From Thiomargarita sp. (lineage in GTDB: Bacteria; Pseudomonadota; Gammaproteobacteria; Beggiatoales; Beggiatoaceae), in contig DZAL01000046.1 in the NCBI GenBank assembly GCA_022729575.1, positions 1 through 33,468 of the forward strand: 33,468 nt of DNA, read 5' to 3'. Every line of letters begins with the position of its first letter. The first letter of the stretch is position 1. Below are positions 14,801 through 22,077 of the stretch, in pieces. Position numbers and translations under genes: made by a program. The notes under the pieces were generated by a model. That model was not told where the DNA came from, did no database searches, and saw only the letters and a program-made list of their open reading frames with translations.

Positions 14801-16258
14801 GGCGGTTAAGGCTTGTAACAACTCCGCTTGTTGTTGTTTGAAATGCGATTCCTGTTGCGCATAAGCGGTCTGCAAATTAGTGCTTTGAATCTTACTATCT
14901 AACTGTAATTGCTCATATTTCTTGGTCCAGTCAGTTTGTACTTGCGCGAGTTGTTTGATCTGGTCAGCTTGCACTTGCTCATATTTAGCCGTCCAAGCTA
15001 ATTGTGCCTGCTCATATTTAGTCGTCCAAGTTGCTTGCAACTGCTGATATTTACTGGTCCAATCCGCTTGCATGGTGGTTGCATCCGCTTGCAACTGCTG
15101 ATATTTACTGGTCCAATCCGCTTGCAATTTGGCATAATCAGCTTGCAAGTGTTGATATTTAGCGACCCAATCCGACTGTAATTTCGCATATTCAGTTTGC
15201 AACTGTTGATACTTACTCACCCAATCCGCTTGCAGTTTCGTATACTCTAAATGCAATTGTTCATATTTATGAGACCAAGTCGTTTGTGATTGAGTATACT
15301 CCTCCGACAATTTTTGATATTTGCCAGTCCACTCGGTTTGCAGTTGCTCATACTTACGTGGCCACTCCGCTTGTTGAGATTGCGTGAATTGAGACTGCAC
15401 TTGCGCCAACGTTTGATGCGTTTGTAACAATTGCAATTCTAACTGTTGTTGCGTTTGCCGGCTTTCTTGCAAGATTCCGCGTCGCTCTTGACTAACGCGC
15501 CAATATTCGGCCAAATAAGTTAATTGTAGCTCTGGCGACCACGAGAGCAGATGTTTCGATAATATTTGCCGATAAGCCTTCAACCACCGTTGCTTATCTG
15601 AGGCTTGGGTCACTTGATTGGCGCCCCAGATAGCATATTCGGTGGTGATTCGATTCAAATGATAGAATGGAGTTTGTTGCGATAAACGCAGTAACATATC
15701 CCAATCTTCAAAAATATCAAAAGTTTCGTCAAAACCGCCGACTTGTTCCCATAATTCATGGTCAATCAATAAATTAATCAGCGGGATATAATTTTCATAA
15801 CGTAATCTCTCCGCTTCAAACGGCTCATTGAATTGACCAATGGCTTGCTCCTGGAGAATGACTTGGTCACCCAATAAATCTCGTTGCAGCAAACGACAGC
15901 CAGCATAAGCCACTTTCGCATCAAACTGTACCATCGCTTGCTCCAAGCGTTGCAAATGGTCTGGTAACAAGCGATCATCATCATCCAAAAAGCCGATGAC
16001 TTGACTTTGAGCTTGTTGCACGCCTTGATTACCGGCCCGTGCTCGACCTTGGTTAGTGGCATTAGTCAGGAGATGAATAGTTAAACTAGGGAAGAGACTA
16101 ATCACCTCTGCTACTGCGGTGCCGCCATCATTGACCACGATAATTTCATCCGGTAATCGTGTTTGTTCCGCCAAACTCTGTAAGCAACGAGTCAGTAAAT
16201 GTGGACGGTCTTTGGTACGAACAATAATAGCAATGGTGAGTGAGGACCAGGTGTGCAT
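11804..16258 (-). CDS. large multidomain glycosyltransferase (GT2 - coiled coil - GT4)
   Basis: A 1484-residue cytosolic protein. Residues 1-230 form a GT-A (family 2) domain: IAIIVRTKDRPHLLTRCLQSL, then IIVVNDGG and the metal-binding GFLDDDDRL. Residues about 265-560 are a long coiled coil rich in Gln, Trp, Lys and Tyr, with near-exact 18-residue units (DWxSKYQQLQADYAKLQA) and 11-residue units (WTTKYEQAQLA). The middle (about 650-1080) is less clear; it may include a beta-rich carbohydrate-associated domain and a second, degenerate GT-A-like region. Residues about 1115-1484 form a GT-B (family 4) domain with VLIVEATLPTYDEDSGSLRLF, NVHLAQPL, FIGNYNHQPNEDAV, RYGAGMKGKLGQALSLGLPVV and GETALIADDP. 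Such proteins build or decorate surface polysaccharide or glycosylate protein. The ATG has a ribosome site (AAGGA). The next gene upstream is a damaged DUF6311-type gene. Confidence 0.88.
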   Translation of the reverse strand: MHTWSSLTIAIIVRTKDRPHLLTRCLQSLAEQTRLPDEIIVVNDGGTAVAEVISLFPSLTIHLLTNATNQGRARAGNQGVQQAQSQVIGFLDDDDRLLPDHLQRLEQAMVQFDAKVAYAGCRLLQRDLLGDQVILQEQAIGQFNEPFEAERLRYENYIPLINLLIDHELWEQVGGFDETFDIFEDWDMLLRLSQQTPFYHLNRITTEYAIWGANQVTQASDKQRWLKAYRQILSKHLLSWSPELQLTYLAEYWRVSQERRGILQESRQTQQQLELQLLQTHQTLAQVQSQFTQSQQAEWPRKYEQLQTEWTGKYQKLSEEYTQSQTTWSHKYEQLHLEYTKLQADWVSKYQQLQTEYAKLQSDWVAKYQHLQADYAKLQADWTSKYQQLQADATTMQADWTSKYQQLQATWTTKYEQAQLAWTAKYEQVQADQIKQLAQVQTDWTKKYEQLQLDSKIQSTNLQTAYAQQESHFKQQQAELLQALTAAEQRYATLEATLQQAQQRASLGQASLHEMHKQIAIGLTQATMTRILMAQPIIVYPIPTPPDTLRSNYERLVEWCEIRQQTWLKEKQQSTEMVQQQLANVQAELLSLQEESTWLRQALQNVTEKMLTSRWLRYSGQVKLLDQIHVMSRKLDTRLLNCLNVATPPQIVVESIKSTTSTEVMMTLPPPRPLSGLAPSIITLAGDHVTSLKVMTHTSERGNQAVAIGPQAVLVFTIHCTDNGFCRLDLAMATYMRMNTCHLRLLIRDYHHLDAPPLRVVYVNALRVLDNLFHPISFDPIVDSAGKTYQIELDSPNAEGDNALGVWCHDQSPAALTVADSTMVDSGQLPAILPCWLREGLFDTPLSSRIQDTQSRHWFAITGVSDILNLQIFLRRIDRLLTTAGTTGQVVIAGKLSAVVKTYCQTQWPMITLVDSSILLPWPELLTWVKSQWQQALTTGGGEAEESYLWLCEVQTLPPLDAITAVQAVFADQPTAALVVPLQVQPSGKISAAYALIDQYGNLGHVPLGTPANHPYHGYRREVEATSNALVILKLSALAQVDSTALNRYQTAIYQVTDLIWQLKTQQLTAVYDSTVRYQDEKPFQPLTGPEYEQDRQLFCQRWQSSLLGQAELAGEALFNPKLLPTVLIVEATLPTYDEDSGSLRLFTLIKMLVQLGYKVTFFPDNLDSNVKYRQALEALGVEVFHGDYTLGDALSYRQFTFALVCRVEIGYRYLSFLRLMSPQTKIFYDTVDIHYIREQRQAEIENNPQLALKAQETKRKELSNCVLADCVLTVTEEDARHLQQELPKLNYAVLPNVHLAQPLAETTFAQREGLVFIGNYNHQPNEDAVYYFVEQVLPKIHAVLPQMCLYVVGSNLKETMKPLASDYVKIVGWVEQVAPEFAKRRVFVSYLRYGAGMKGKLGQALSLGLPVVTTSIGAEGMALIQGETALIADDPDQFAAAVCQLYTDEELWEKLARQGREYIEHRYGETAIRERLKVLLRPI

Positions 16259-16303
16259 CAGTTATCCTTTTAAATTTATGAAAATTGTTGATAAACTTTA
16301 TTA

Positions 16304-16500
16304 GATTTGACAACTTTCTGAAAGTTGTCAAATCTTTTAGATTTGACAACTTTTCGAAAGTTGTCAAATCTTTCGCGAAACTTCAACCACCCCCAGCCCC
16401 TCCTTGTTAAGGAGGGGAGTATGCGCCAACTGAGTCGGCCGGGACCACTCCCCTCCTTACTAAGGGCTGGGGGTGGTGGTAGGGGTGGTTATGCGTCAGG
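16304..16500. repeat. two GATTTGACAACTTT palindromes plus a diverged GGGG-rich hairpin repeat
   Basis: Palindromes occupy 16304-16334 and 16340-16370, upstream of the glycosyltransferase start. From about 16385 to 16500 there are two inverted GC-rich units related to the array at the window start (CCCCTCCTTGTTAAGGAGGGG and CTCCCCTCCTTACTAAGGG). No gene is visible here. Confidence 0.85.
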
Positions 16501-16508
16501 TGAGTTAG

Positions 16509-17371
16509 TTAGTTTGCCAAACTCTTCTGCCAAGCGAGGTAATCATTATACCATGGTAGATAACTTGGTTCAGTAACGCAAGTATTAATGCCATCAATTT
16601 TAGCACAACGGAGCGGCACCTTAGCCTGTGTTTTGAAATTTTCCAAATAGTTGGCATGAACGAGATAAATGGCATCATCTTCCAATTTACCGGCTTGCAC
16701 TTGCTCAAATAATTGCCGACAATATTGCATAGTTTTTTCCACTTCGACTCGGCTCACTCGCCCAGCATTGATAGTTAAGCCGTATTTGCCGGCCAAATAA
16801 GAAAATGCGCCAAATGGAGCGGCCTCTTCACCACAAGCCGCTGGTGGGATAAACACCAGGTGTTGATAATGCGGTGCCGCAAATTCCCCAATCGCTGATT
16901 TGAGCGGATTATTCCAAATAATAGGTGCCGTAGGTCCGTGCCAAGAATGAGCATAAACTTGATGTTTAGGATAAAAGTCGATTTCTTGTATTACTAAACC
17001 TATCGTCAAGTAAAAACAGGCTAATTTGAAAGAATGGCGGCGAATAAATAAGCTGAGAAGAAGAAATAATAACGCATAATTGACCGGCCAAAAAAGCGAC
17101 CAGATGAGCGAAACACCGATAATAGGCCAACGAATTGACTGTCCAATTCCCACAGCACTGTTGCGCCCCAAGTGACTTTATGACTCACCGCAAATAGTGT
17201 TAACCCCAAGCTAATGAGACCCAGTGGTAATAGTGATTTCAGAGTATTTCTCGTGGGTGGACGTTGCATCAATTCATAGAGGGCCCAAGTACCTAACAAT
17301 AATACCCCAGCCCCTAGATAATTGAAACCTTCGTATTGACCTGCCGGTAGTCCCTCCAAGATAATGGAGGT
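16509..17371 (-). pseudogene. DUF6311-like polytopic membrane protein, 5'-truncated and frameshifted
   Basis: Two overlapping minus-strand frames together encode one protein. The upstream frame (from about 17345) reads GQYEGFNYLGAGVLLLGTWALYEL, a second hydrophobic segment (LLPLGLISLGLTLFAVS), then SVFRSSGRFF. The next frame continues WPVNYALLFLLLSLFIRR, a membrane segment (LACFYLTIGLVIQ) and a soluble tail to residue DYLAWQKSLAN. A single base lost in the run of six A/T pairs at 17090-17095 explains the break: seven would give GRFFWPVNYALL in frame. The 5' part is replaced by the repeat element 17347-17694, so several N-terminal membrane helices are missing. DUF6311 proteins resemble lipid-linked-sugar glycosyltransferases. 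The homopolymer frameshift alone could be a sequencing error, but the lost 5' end is independent evidence of decay. Confidence 0.7.
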
Positions 17372-17694
17372 CTTAAAATTCAATGAGTTACCAAGATTCA
17401 AAGTTTCCTAAACTTCAAAAGTTTAGGAAACTTAGCACCTATAAAATTTAATGAGTTACCAAGATTCAAAGTTTCCTAAACCTCGAAGGTTTAGGAAACT
17501 TAGCACCTATAAAATTCAATGAGTTACCAAGATTCAAAGTTTCCTAAACCTCAAAGGTTTAAGAAACTTAGCACCTAACTTAGCACTTACCAGGTTTAGG
17601 AATCGGCGACCCCGGCGGTAGCGGTAGGGTGTATCAGCGAAGCGTCATACACCATTGCGGTTAGTACCTCCATTGGCTGGTAGGGACTACCGGA
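17347..17694. repeat. repeat element with GGTAGTCCCT...AATGGAGGT ends and three 68-bp units
   Basis: The ends (17347-17372 and 17669-17694) are inverted copies matching in their outer 10 and inner 9 bases. Inside are three tandem 68-bp units starting at 17375, 17443 and 17511, each with a TTTCCTAAAC/GTTTAGGAAA hairpin. The right part has the CCCCGGCGGTAGCGGT sequence, also found inverted at 4526. The left end is fused to the truncated DUF6311-like gene; the right end is 5 bp beyond the stop of the HTH gene. Confidence 0.8.
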
Positions 17695-17698
17695 ATTT

Positions 17699-18259
17699 TC
17701 AGTCAGATTTCTTTGCCTCATCGTCTTCATCGTTCTTCCCCTTCGGCCAGGGTACCATTAATCTCCCTCTGAAATCAATCTGTCCTTTAAAGTCGATAAC
17801 TAAATTTCCGCGATTATAAACAGTATTGACCACTTGAGCTTTACCATGTGCATGAATATCAATGTGTTGAGTAGGTTGTTGAGAGGATTGTTGAGGAGTT
17901 TGTTGAGACGGAGGAGCAGATTGTTGAGAGGGAAGACCCGAAGGAATTTTATAACCTGCTTGTTCTAACCATTCTGAAATATTTCGCCAATTGTTCACCT
18001 CTTCAGATTCAGATTTATTCATCAAAATTTTCACATATTGATAAATTGTTTTCGACAAATCGACTTCCACGCCTTTGATATTCTTATGGAGTTGCTGCGC
18101 AATTTCGGCGGGACTATAACCACAGAGAATTCCCCGCAAGTGCAATTTTTCCACCGGGGTAAGATGCTCTCCTTTTGCTACGGCTAAGGCTTTGTATAGT
18201 CGGACTAAGTTCCAATTAAATTCAGCTTCCGTGAAGGAGTCGTCGATGTATTTTTTCAT
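17699..18259 (-). CDS. HTH protein of bacterial conflict-system type, with Q/P/S linker
   Basis: Residues about 28-80 (LTPVEKLHLRGILCGYSPAE, then IAQQLHKNIKGVEVDLSKTI and YQYVKILM) form a winged or tri-helical HTH. It strongly resembles the N-terminal domain seen on AAA/NACHT ATPases and vWA-MoxR-associated proteins of cyanobacteria and giant sulfur bacteria. Residues 105-132 are a low-complexity Gln/Pro/Ser linker. Residues 133-170 look like beta strands (IDIHAHGKAQVVNTVYNRGN, LVIDFKGQIDFRG), and the tail is charged. The usual ATPase or peptidase partner domain is missing, so it may be a stand-alone adaptor or regulator. The ATG at 18259 is preceded only by a weak ribosome site. Neighbours on both sides are repeats. 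The family reading is from memory of the motif. Confidence 0.6.
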   Translation of the reverse strand: MKKYIDDSFTEAEFNWNLVRLYKALAVAKGEHLTPVEKLHLRGILCGYSPAEIAQQLHKNIKGVEVDLSKTIYQYVKILMNKSESEEVNNWRNISEWLEQAGYKIPSGLPSQQSAPPSQQTPQQSSQQPTQHIDIHAHGKAQVVNTVYNRGNLVIDFKGQIDFRGRLMVPWPKGKNDEDDEAKKSD

Positions 18260-18403
18260 CTGAGATGACCTTGGTGAAGATTTTTTGTTGGTTAGTTTTG
18301 TTGGTAGGTAAAATATTCGGTTTCCTAAACCTCCCAGGTTTAGGAAACCTTGGCACTTGAAATAAGTGTCAAGTACCGCCGGTTGCCTCAGAGAAAGCCA
18401 TGA

Positions 18404-18475
18404 TTAACGACTTGAAGAAGCAAATATTTCAGCCCATTGTGTTTTGGTTAAAGTTAAGTTTTCTACGGCACTCAT
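18404..18475 (-). other. possible 23-codon gene remnant beside a palindromic element
   Basis: The segment 18260-18479 is mostly non-coding and holds a TTTCCTAAACCT/AGGTTTAGGAAA hairpin near 18320-18350. A short frame from 18475 reads MSAVENLTLTKTQWAEIFAS and stops at 18404. It resembles the beginning of a longer protein and starts 4 bp from the palindromic element, so it may be a cut gene. There is no strong support. Confidence 0.2.
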
Positions 18476-18478
18476 ACA

Positions 18479-18618
18479 TATAGTAAAATTCATATAAAAT
18501 TGTACGTACCCTCTGGAGTGCAATAAGAATTATTGCGCCTGGCGGCGCGTAGCGGCGCAATAATTCTTATTGCACTCCAGAGGAGGGAATGGTACAGGTT
18601 CAAAGGGATTTTACTATA
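18479..18618. mobile_element. MITE-like palindromic element, copy 1
   Basis: A 140-bp element bounded by TATAGTAAAAT / ATTTTACTATA. It contains a perfect 30-bp-arm hairpin (arms 18510-18539 and 18554-18583, starting CCTCTGGAGTGCAATAAG) around a 14-nt loop TGGCGGCGCGTAGC. The right end overlaps the 3' end of the UPF0175 gene and supplies its stop. There is no coding capacity. A second copy lies inverted at 19123-19259. Confidence 0.85.
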
Positions 18619-18955
18619 ACACCCCAACTCGTTCCAGACGTTCAGCTAATTCATCTATCTGTGGGGCACGGCGACGACTATAAACGGGGATCGAAATATT
18701 TCTAGTTTTCAGCATATCTATTATCTCCCAGCGAGTCACACCAGCAAGTTCAGCCGCCCGGCCCAGACTACATTGGTCATCCAGGTACAGTTCTAAAGTT
18801 TCTTCTAATGAAGTTTGTGCTGGTAAAGGTGCTACCACCGCTTGGCCCAGCGACTGACTCAATTGCCTCATTATCCATTGTTGGTCAGTGCGAGTCAAGG
18901 TGTTAATTAGTTCCAATATTTTTTGAGGGGTTGATACTTCGGTCATGACCGACAT
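18614..18955 (-). CDS. UPF0175 family protein (antitoxin-like)
   Basis: The 113-residue product ends in a UPF0175 domain: LELYLDDQCSLGRAAELAGV, then TRWEIIDMLKTRNISIPVYS. This is an HTH-like fold found as the antitoxin of PIN-domain toxins and as a stand-alone regulator. The start at 18955 (ATGTCGGTC) is chosen because AGAGG lies 6 bp upstream; an in-frame TTG at 18976 would overlap that site. The TAG stop lies in the TATAGTAAAAT terminus of the flanking element, so the last codons may have been set by its insertion, yet the ending (LAERLERVGVL) looks complete for the family. The gene is alone between two inverted copies of the same element, with no toxin beside it. Confidence 0.8.
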   Translation of the reverse strand: MSVMTEVSTPQKILELINTLTRTDQQWIMRQLSQSLGQAVVAPLPAQTSLEETLELYLDDQCSLGRAAELAGVTRWEIIDMLKTRNISIPVYSRRRAPQIDELAERLERVGVL

Positions 18956-18996
18956 AAAGACCTCTTTACGGTTCAAGAAATTATAAATTGGATAAT

Positions 18997-19057
18997 GCTG
19001 GAGTCCAAATCTTTAGATTTGTAAAGCATGTCCAAATCTGAAGATTTGGACTCCAGC
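18997..19057. repeat. inverted repeat of the GGAGTCCAAATC family
   Basis: A 24-bp left arm GCTGGAGTCCAAATC... (18997-19020) pairs with 19034-19057 with one mismatch, across a 13-nt spacer. It lies upstream of the UPF0175 gene. The same family appears at 32407-32490 and inside the elements at 4346 and 29557. Confidence 0.8.
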
Positions 19058-19122
19058 ACCCCATTGTTAATAATTCCAAGGGATTCATGATTGAAACAGA
19101 TAATGATTGATATATTTTCTCA

Positions 19123-19259
19123 TATAGTAAAATCCCTTTGAACCTGTACTATTTCCTCTGGAGTGCAATAAGAATTATTGCGCCTGGCGGCGCGTAGCGG
19201 CGCAATAATTCTTATTGCACTCCAGAGGGTACGTACAATTTTATATGAATTTTACTATA
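19123..19259. mobile_element. MITE-like palindromic element, copy 2 (inverted)
   Basis: A 137-bp element with the same TATAGTAAAAT ends and the same 30-bp-arm hairpin (19155-19184 and 19199-19228). Its outer arms are exchanged relative to copy 1: 19229-19259 is the exact reverse complement of 18479-18509. The 14-nt loop, however, is in the same orientation as in copy 1. Confidence 0.85.
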
Positions 19260-19397
19260 TTAAACAGTCTTAAGTCAAGATTCCTAACTTATTCCTAGCC
19301 TAATCGCTAATTAAGGCTAGTTGACTAAGGTTGGCAAGCCTTTATAATCCACATGATTAAAAAACTGCTTGATTGTAGCAAAGTGGTTAAATTTGTC

Positions 19398-19422
19398 AAG
19401 GTTTTATTTTAATGAAAACCTT
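19398..19422. promoter_or_regulatory. palindrome upstream of the five-gene operon
   Basis: An 8-bp inverted repeat AAGGTTTT-9-AAAACCTT sits 52 bp before the first operon gene, with a third AAAAGGTTT at 19431. It could be an operator for the operon or a weak hairpin. No convincing -35/-10 pair was chosen. The rest of 19260-19474 shows no gene. Confidence 0.3.
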
Positions 19423-19474
19423 AATTTTATAAAAGGTTTAATTCCCTCTCAACAGTAGCCATCATGGGCAACTT

Positions 19475-20173
19475 ATGAAAAATATCACTGATTATTATGC
19501 AGTAACCAGTCTTAGTAAGATTAGTCCACCCGCTTTAATAGGTTCTTTGGTAGGTTTTATTATAGGTGCTGTTGCATTGATTCAAAGCCTTGACTTTCTC
19601 AATAGCTATTTTAAAGAAGAACGCATGGTCTTGGAGATTCAGCAGGATATTCAAGAAAATCAATTTTTCTCCATTTGGCTAAAGGGAATTTCTGATACAG
19701 CTTATCAACTTGATAATTTAAAGTTTCGTACACCAGCACCGGCTAAAGTGAAACTTCAGTATGATGATTTAACAACACCTATCCTATTAACGCATAATTC
19801 CAAATTGGTAGGTTATTCCTATACGGTTTCAAAAGATGAATTAGAAAAGTTATCTAATCAAAAAAGTTTCTCTTTTGAGAGTCAGAAACCGCTATTTCTC
19901 TTTGTGGAATTTGAACAAGTGGTAGGGTCGCCGAGGTTTGATTGTGAATTCACAGGGAGTGAACTTGACCCAACGTTATCAAATCCTAAAAGTCAAAGTA
20001 TTGATTGTGGTGTGGAGGAGTTGGGGTATGTAAGTGCTAAAGGTTGGAAAATGCTATTTTTATCTGGCTTGACAGGTGTTGCGATTTTGTTACTGATGGG
20101 AGTTTTTATATGGATTGTGTTAAAGATTTGTCGTTATGTCAAGATTTGTGGTCGTGTTGAACTACCAATATAA
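19475..20173 (+). CDS. membrane protein of unknown function with two TM segments
   Basis: The 232-residue protein has an N-terminal membrane segment (about 18-42, PPALIGSLVGFIIGAVALIQ), a domain of about 145 residues with several predicted beta strands, and a C-terminal membrane segment (about 194-218, LFLSGLTGVAILLLMGVFIW) followed by a short basic tail. The middle is probably periplasmic, because both ends carry charged residues suited to the cytosol. I do not recognise the family. It opens a co-directional run of five genes; the next gene starts 15 bp after its stop. It may anchor the ATPase or its partner at the membrane, which is an inference from context. Confidence 0.65.
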   Translation: MKNITDYYAVTSLSKISPPALIGSLVGFIIGAVALIQSLDFLNSYFKEERMVLEIQQDIQENQFFSIWLKGISDTAYQLDNLKFRTPAPAKVKLQYDDLTTPILLTHNSKLVGYSYTVSKDELEKLSNQKSFSFESQKPLFLFVEFEQVVGSPRFDCEFTGSELDPTLSNPKSQSIDCGVEELGYVSAKGWKMLFLSGLTGVAILLLMGVFIWIVLKICRYVKICGRVELPI

Positions 20174-20188
20174 AACAAGAGGTCCAAT

Positions 20189-21238
20189 ATGAATTGGCAC
20201 ATTATCACCAGTAGCAAAGGTGGCGTAGGGAAAACATTAGTATCTCTGATGTTGTTGAATAGCAGTTGTACTTCTTACCGCAAGAAAGCTGAAAATTCTT
20301 TTGTTCTAGTCCTTGACCTCAACGGGATGAATGCCGATTTGCGTCGCATAGTGGCAACGAAAGAAGCTAATAGAAATAATCAGTTTACGTCAACAGACGG
20401 AGATTTCCATTTTGAGATAGTACGTGATCGCCATTACCTAGTAGGTTGGCCAATGAATTCTTTTAGGATCTTGACCCCTGAAAATTTCTTTAACTTAATT
20501 TCCAAAATCCACAAGCAATTGAAGGAGGAACTTCAAGGCAGATTTAATAATTGTGTTATTCAAACGGTGATTATTGATACCAGTTACCATTACTGTAACT
20601 TGTTTCCTCGTGGATTAAATTTGTCACCGATATTGGAGTTGTTTGCCACTGAAGAGGAACAGCTATTTATTTGGTTTATTTGGGTTTATCGACAATTAAG
20701 TAATTTATTTGAATTTTTTGATAATATTCAAAGTGATAGTCCTTACGATGCCGATGCCAGAGAAGTACAAGATGTGGGAGCAAACATCGATAGTTCTTCT
20801 CTTGGAAAGAACAGAAGTCCGTTTGTTCATGTGTTTAGTCCCAACTCAGTGGGACAGGTGTCAAACAATATTATGTTGAACCTTTTTGGAGAAGGCAATC
20901 CTTTAAAAAAATTGGTAGGCTTTGACAAAAAGAAGCCCAGTGGTTTTGTGGATTTTATATCAAGACACTTAAGAACGGCAAAGCGACAAGTCAGTCCGCG
21001 TCAAAAAGAAGAAGAGGTACAGGCTTATTTTATTAGAATTTTACAGCAATATGTGTCTATAGTAAAACAAGAGACCGACGGATGTCCACGAAACGTAGTA
21101 CCCGTCCTGTTTCAATCAGAACTCCTCGGATACACAGAATCAGAAAAGGCTGGTCTGATGAATCGTATTATGGATTTTGAGGTCTATAAGAGTTTCGAAA
21201 AATCCTACCATGCACTTATTGGGGCGTCTAATCAATGA
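20189..21238 (+). CDS. ParA/MinD-like (SIMIBI) P-loop ATPase
   Basis: The 349-residue protein opens with the deviant Walker A motif SSKGGVGKT (KGGVGKT 10-16, including the signature lysine K10). The Walker A' aspartate D43 lies in FVLVLDLNG, and a Walker B-like VIIDTSYHY has D130. The remainder is diverged and longer than plasmid ParA, with no ParB-like or HTH region recognised. No parB, minE or parS-like sequence is seen, so chromosome partitioning is unlikely. MinD-type ATPases dimerise on ATP and often act at membranes, and a membrane protein gene precedes it. Its stop overlaps the next start by 4 bp (ATGA). The partner and cargo are unknown. A ribosome site AGAGG precedes the ATG. Confidence 0.8.
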   Translation: MNWHIITSSKGGVGKTLVSLMLLNSSCTSYRKKAENSFVLVLDLNGMNADLRRIVATKEANRNNQFTSTDGDFHFEIVRDRHYLVGWPMNSFRILTPENFFNLISKIHKQLKEELQGRFNNCVIQTVIIDTSYHYCNLFPRGLNLSPILELFATEEEQLFIWFIWVYRQLSNLFEFFDNIQSDSPYDADAREVQDVGANIDSSSLGKNRSPFVHVFSPNSVGQVSNNIMLNLFGEGNPLKKLVGFDKKKPSGFVDFISRHLRTAKRQVSPRQKEEEVQAYFIRILQQYVSIVKQETDGCPRNVVPVLFQSELLGYTESEKAGLMNRIMDFEVYKSFEKSYHALIGASNQ

Positions 21239-22023
21239 AAACGATAATTTATCAAACCTCTCTTCCGATTTCTGGTTTTGACGTACCCAAAAACTTTAAG
21301 GTAGAGGGGGCAGGGGTTTGCTATTTATTTTCGGGTTCAACCACCGAAAGTGTTTTAAAGAATTATGTGGCACTTTACTATGAGCGAAATGACGTGTTTT
21401 TTATACCAGATGTGTTAAAAGACCTCTTTATCAAAGTGTTTGGATACGTCACGAATAATGATACGCCCCAGTCACCTGTCATAAAGGCAAAAGATTACGA
21501 TGACCAGGATTTGGCCGGGAACACTGGTATGGTTAAAGAGGAAATTGCCAAACAACTGGGAGGAAATAATATTTCTCCTTCACAAATAACTTTTGTAGAA
21601 ACTATAAAGGAATACGATATGTATGAAGAACTTAAAAGAACACTAGATGAGATCACACAAGATGAACACAATGAAGTTGATGCGATTTTTGTAACTCTTA
21701 TCACTGACGACCCGAACCCATTTTTAGTTAAAAGTAGTACCCTGCACCCGAATCGAAAGGTGGATATAGAATCCTATGGTGTTCAAATAAGTCGGTTTGA
21801 GGAACTGCGGAAGAAGATGGACCCATCTGGCGTAGGGCTTAAAGAAGCCACTTTTCACTTCAGAAAGGGGGTGACGAGAATCACTCGTTTGGGAGAAAAG
21901 AAACCCCTTTATGTCTTCTTTGTGAGCACGGCGGACGACGCTATAGCAGATGTTGGTTGGGTTAAAAAAACCTATTTACCAGAGATTGAAAAACTGCTCA
22001 AAGACCTCAAGAAGATTGATTGA
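21235..22023 (+). CDS. conserved-looking protein of unknown function in the ATPase operon
   Basis: The 262-residue soluble protein overlaps the ATPase gene by 4 bp, so the two are translated together. It has alternating hydrophobic strands and charged helices, with segments such as VDAIFVTLITDDPNPFLV and KPLYVFFVSTADDAIADVGW that look like core strands of an alpha/beta fold. The C-terminus is a Lys-rich helix (LPEIEKLLKDLKKID). No catalytic motif, signal peptide or membrane segment was recognised. The tight overlap suggests a direct partner of the ATPase. I could not assign a family. Confidence 0.6.
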   Translation: MKTIIYQTSLPISGFDVPKNFKVEGAGVCYLFSGSTTESVLKNYVALYYERNDVFFIPDVLKDLFIKVFGYVTNNDTPQSPVIKAKDYDDQDLAGNTGMVKEEIAKQLGGNNISPSQITFVETIKEYDMYEELKRTLDEITQDEHNEVDAIFVTLITDDPNPFLVKSSTLHPNRKVDIESYGVQISRFEELRKKMDPSGVGLKEATFHFRKGVTRITRLGEKKPLYVFFVSTADDAIADVGWVKKTYLPEIEKLLKDLKKID

Positions 22024-22077
22024 GTTGCAACCTTGACCTTGAACTTTATTGGTTCAAGGCCATACCAAGGAGTTCCA

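Noticed and set aside
14998..15189. Minus-strand repetitive frame inside the glycosyltransferase coiled coil
   Set aside because: It is an out-of-frame shadow of the repeated DNA.
17375..17578. CRISPR-like array of 68-bp units
   Set aside because: The units are whole tandem copies with no unique spacers; they contain a TTTCCTAAAC hairpin of the dispersed type.
18956..18976. UPF0175 start at TTG 18976
   Set aside because: The AGAGG ribosome site for ATG 18955 lies inside the extension.
20189..21238. Chromosome or plasmid partition ParA
   Set aside because: There is no ParB-like gene or centromere-like repeat in the operon, and the protein is diverged beyond the P-loop.
22033..22077. Glucokinase start at TTG 22033
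   Set aside because: The strong AAGGAG at 22067-22072 lies inside that extension and is properly spaced for ATG 22078; the family N-terminus begins at ILAGDVGG.
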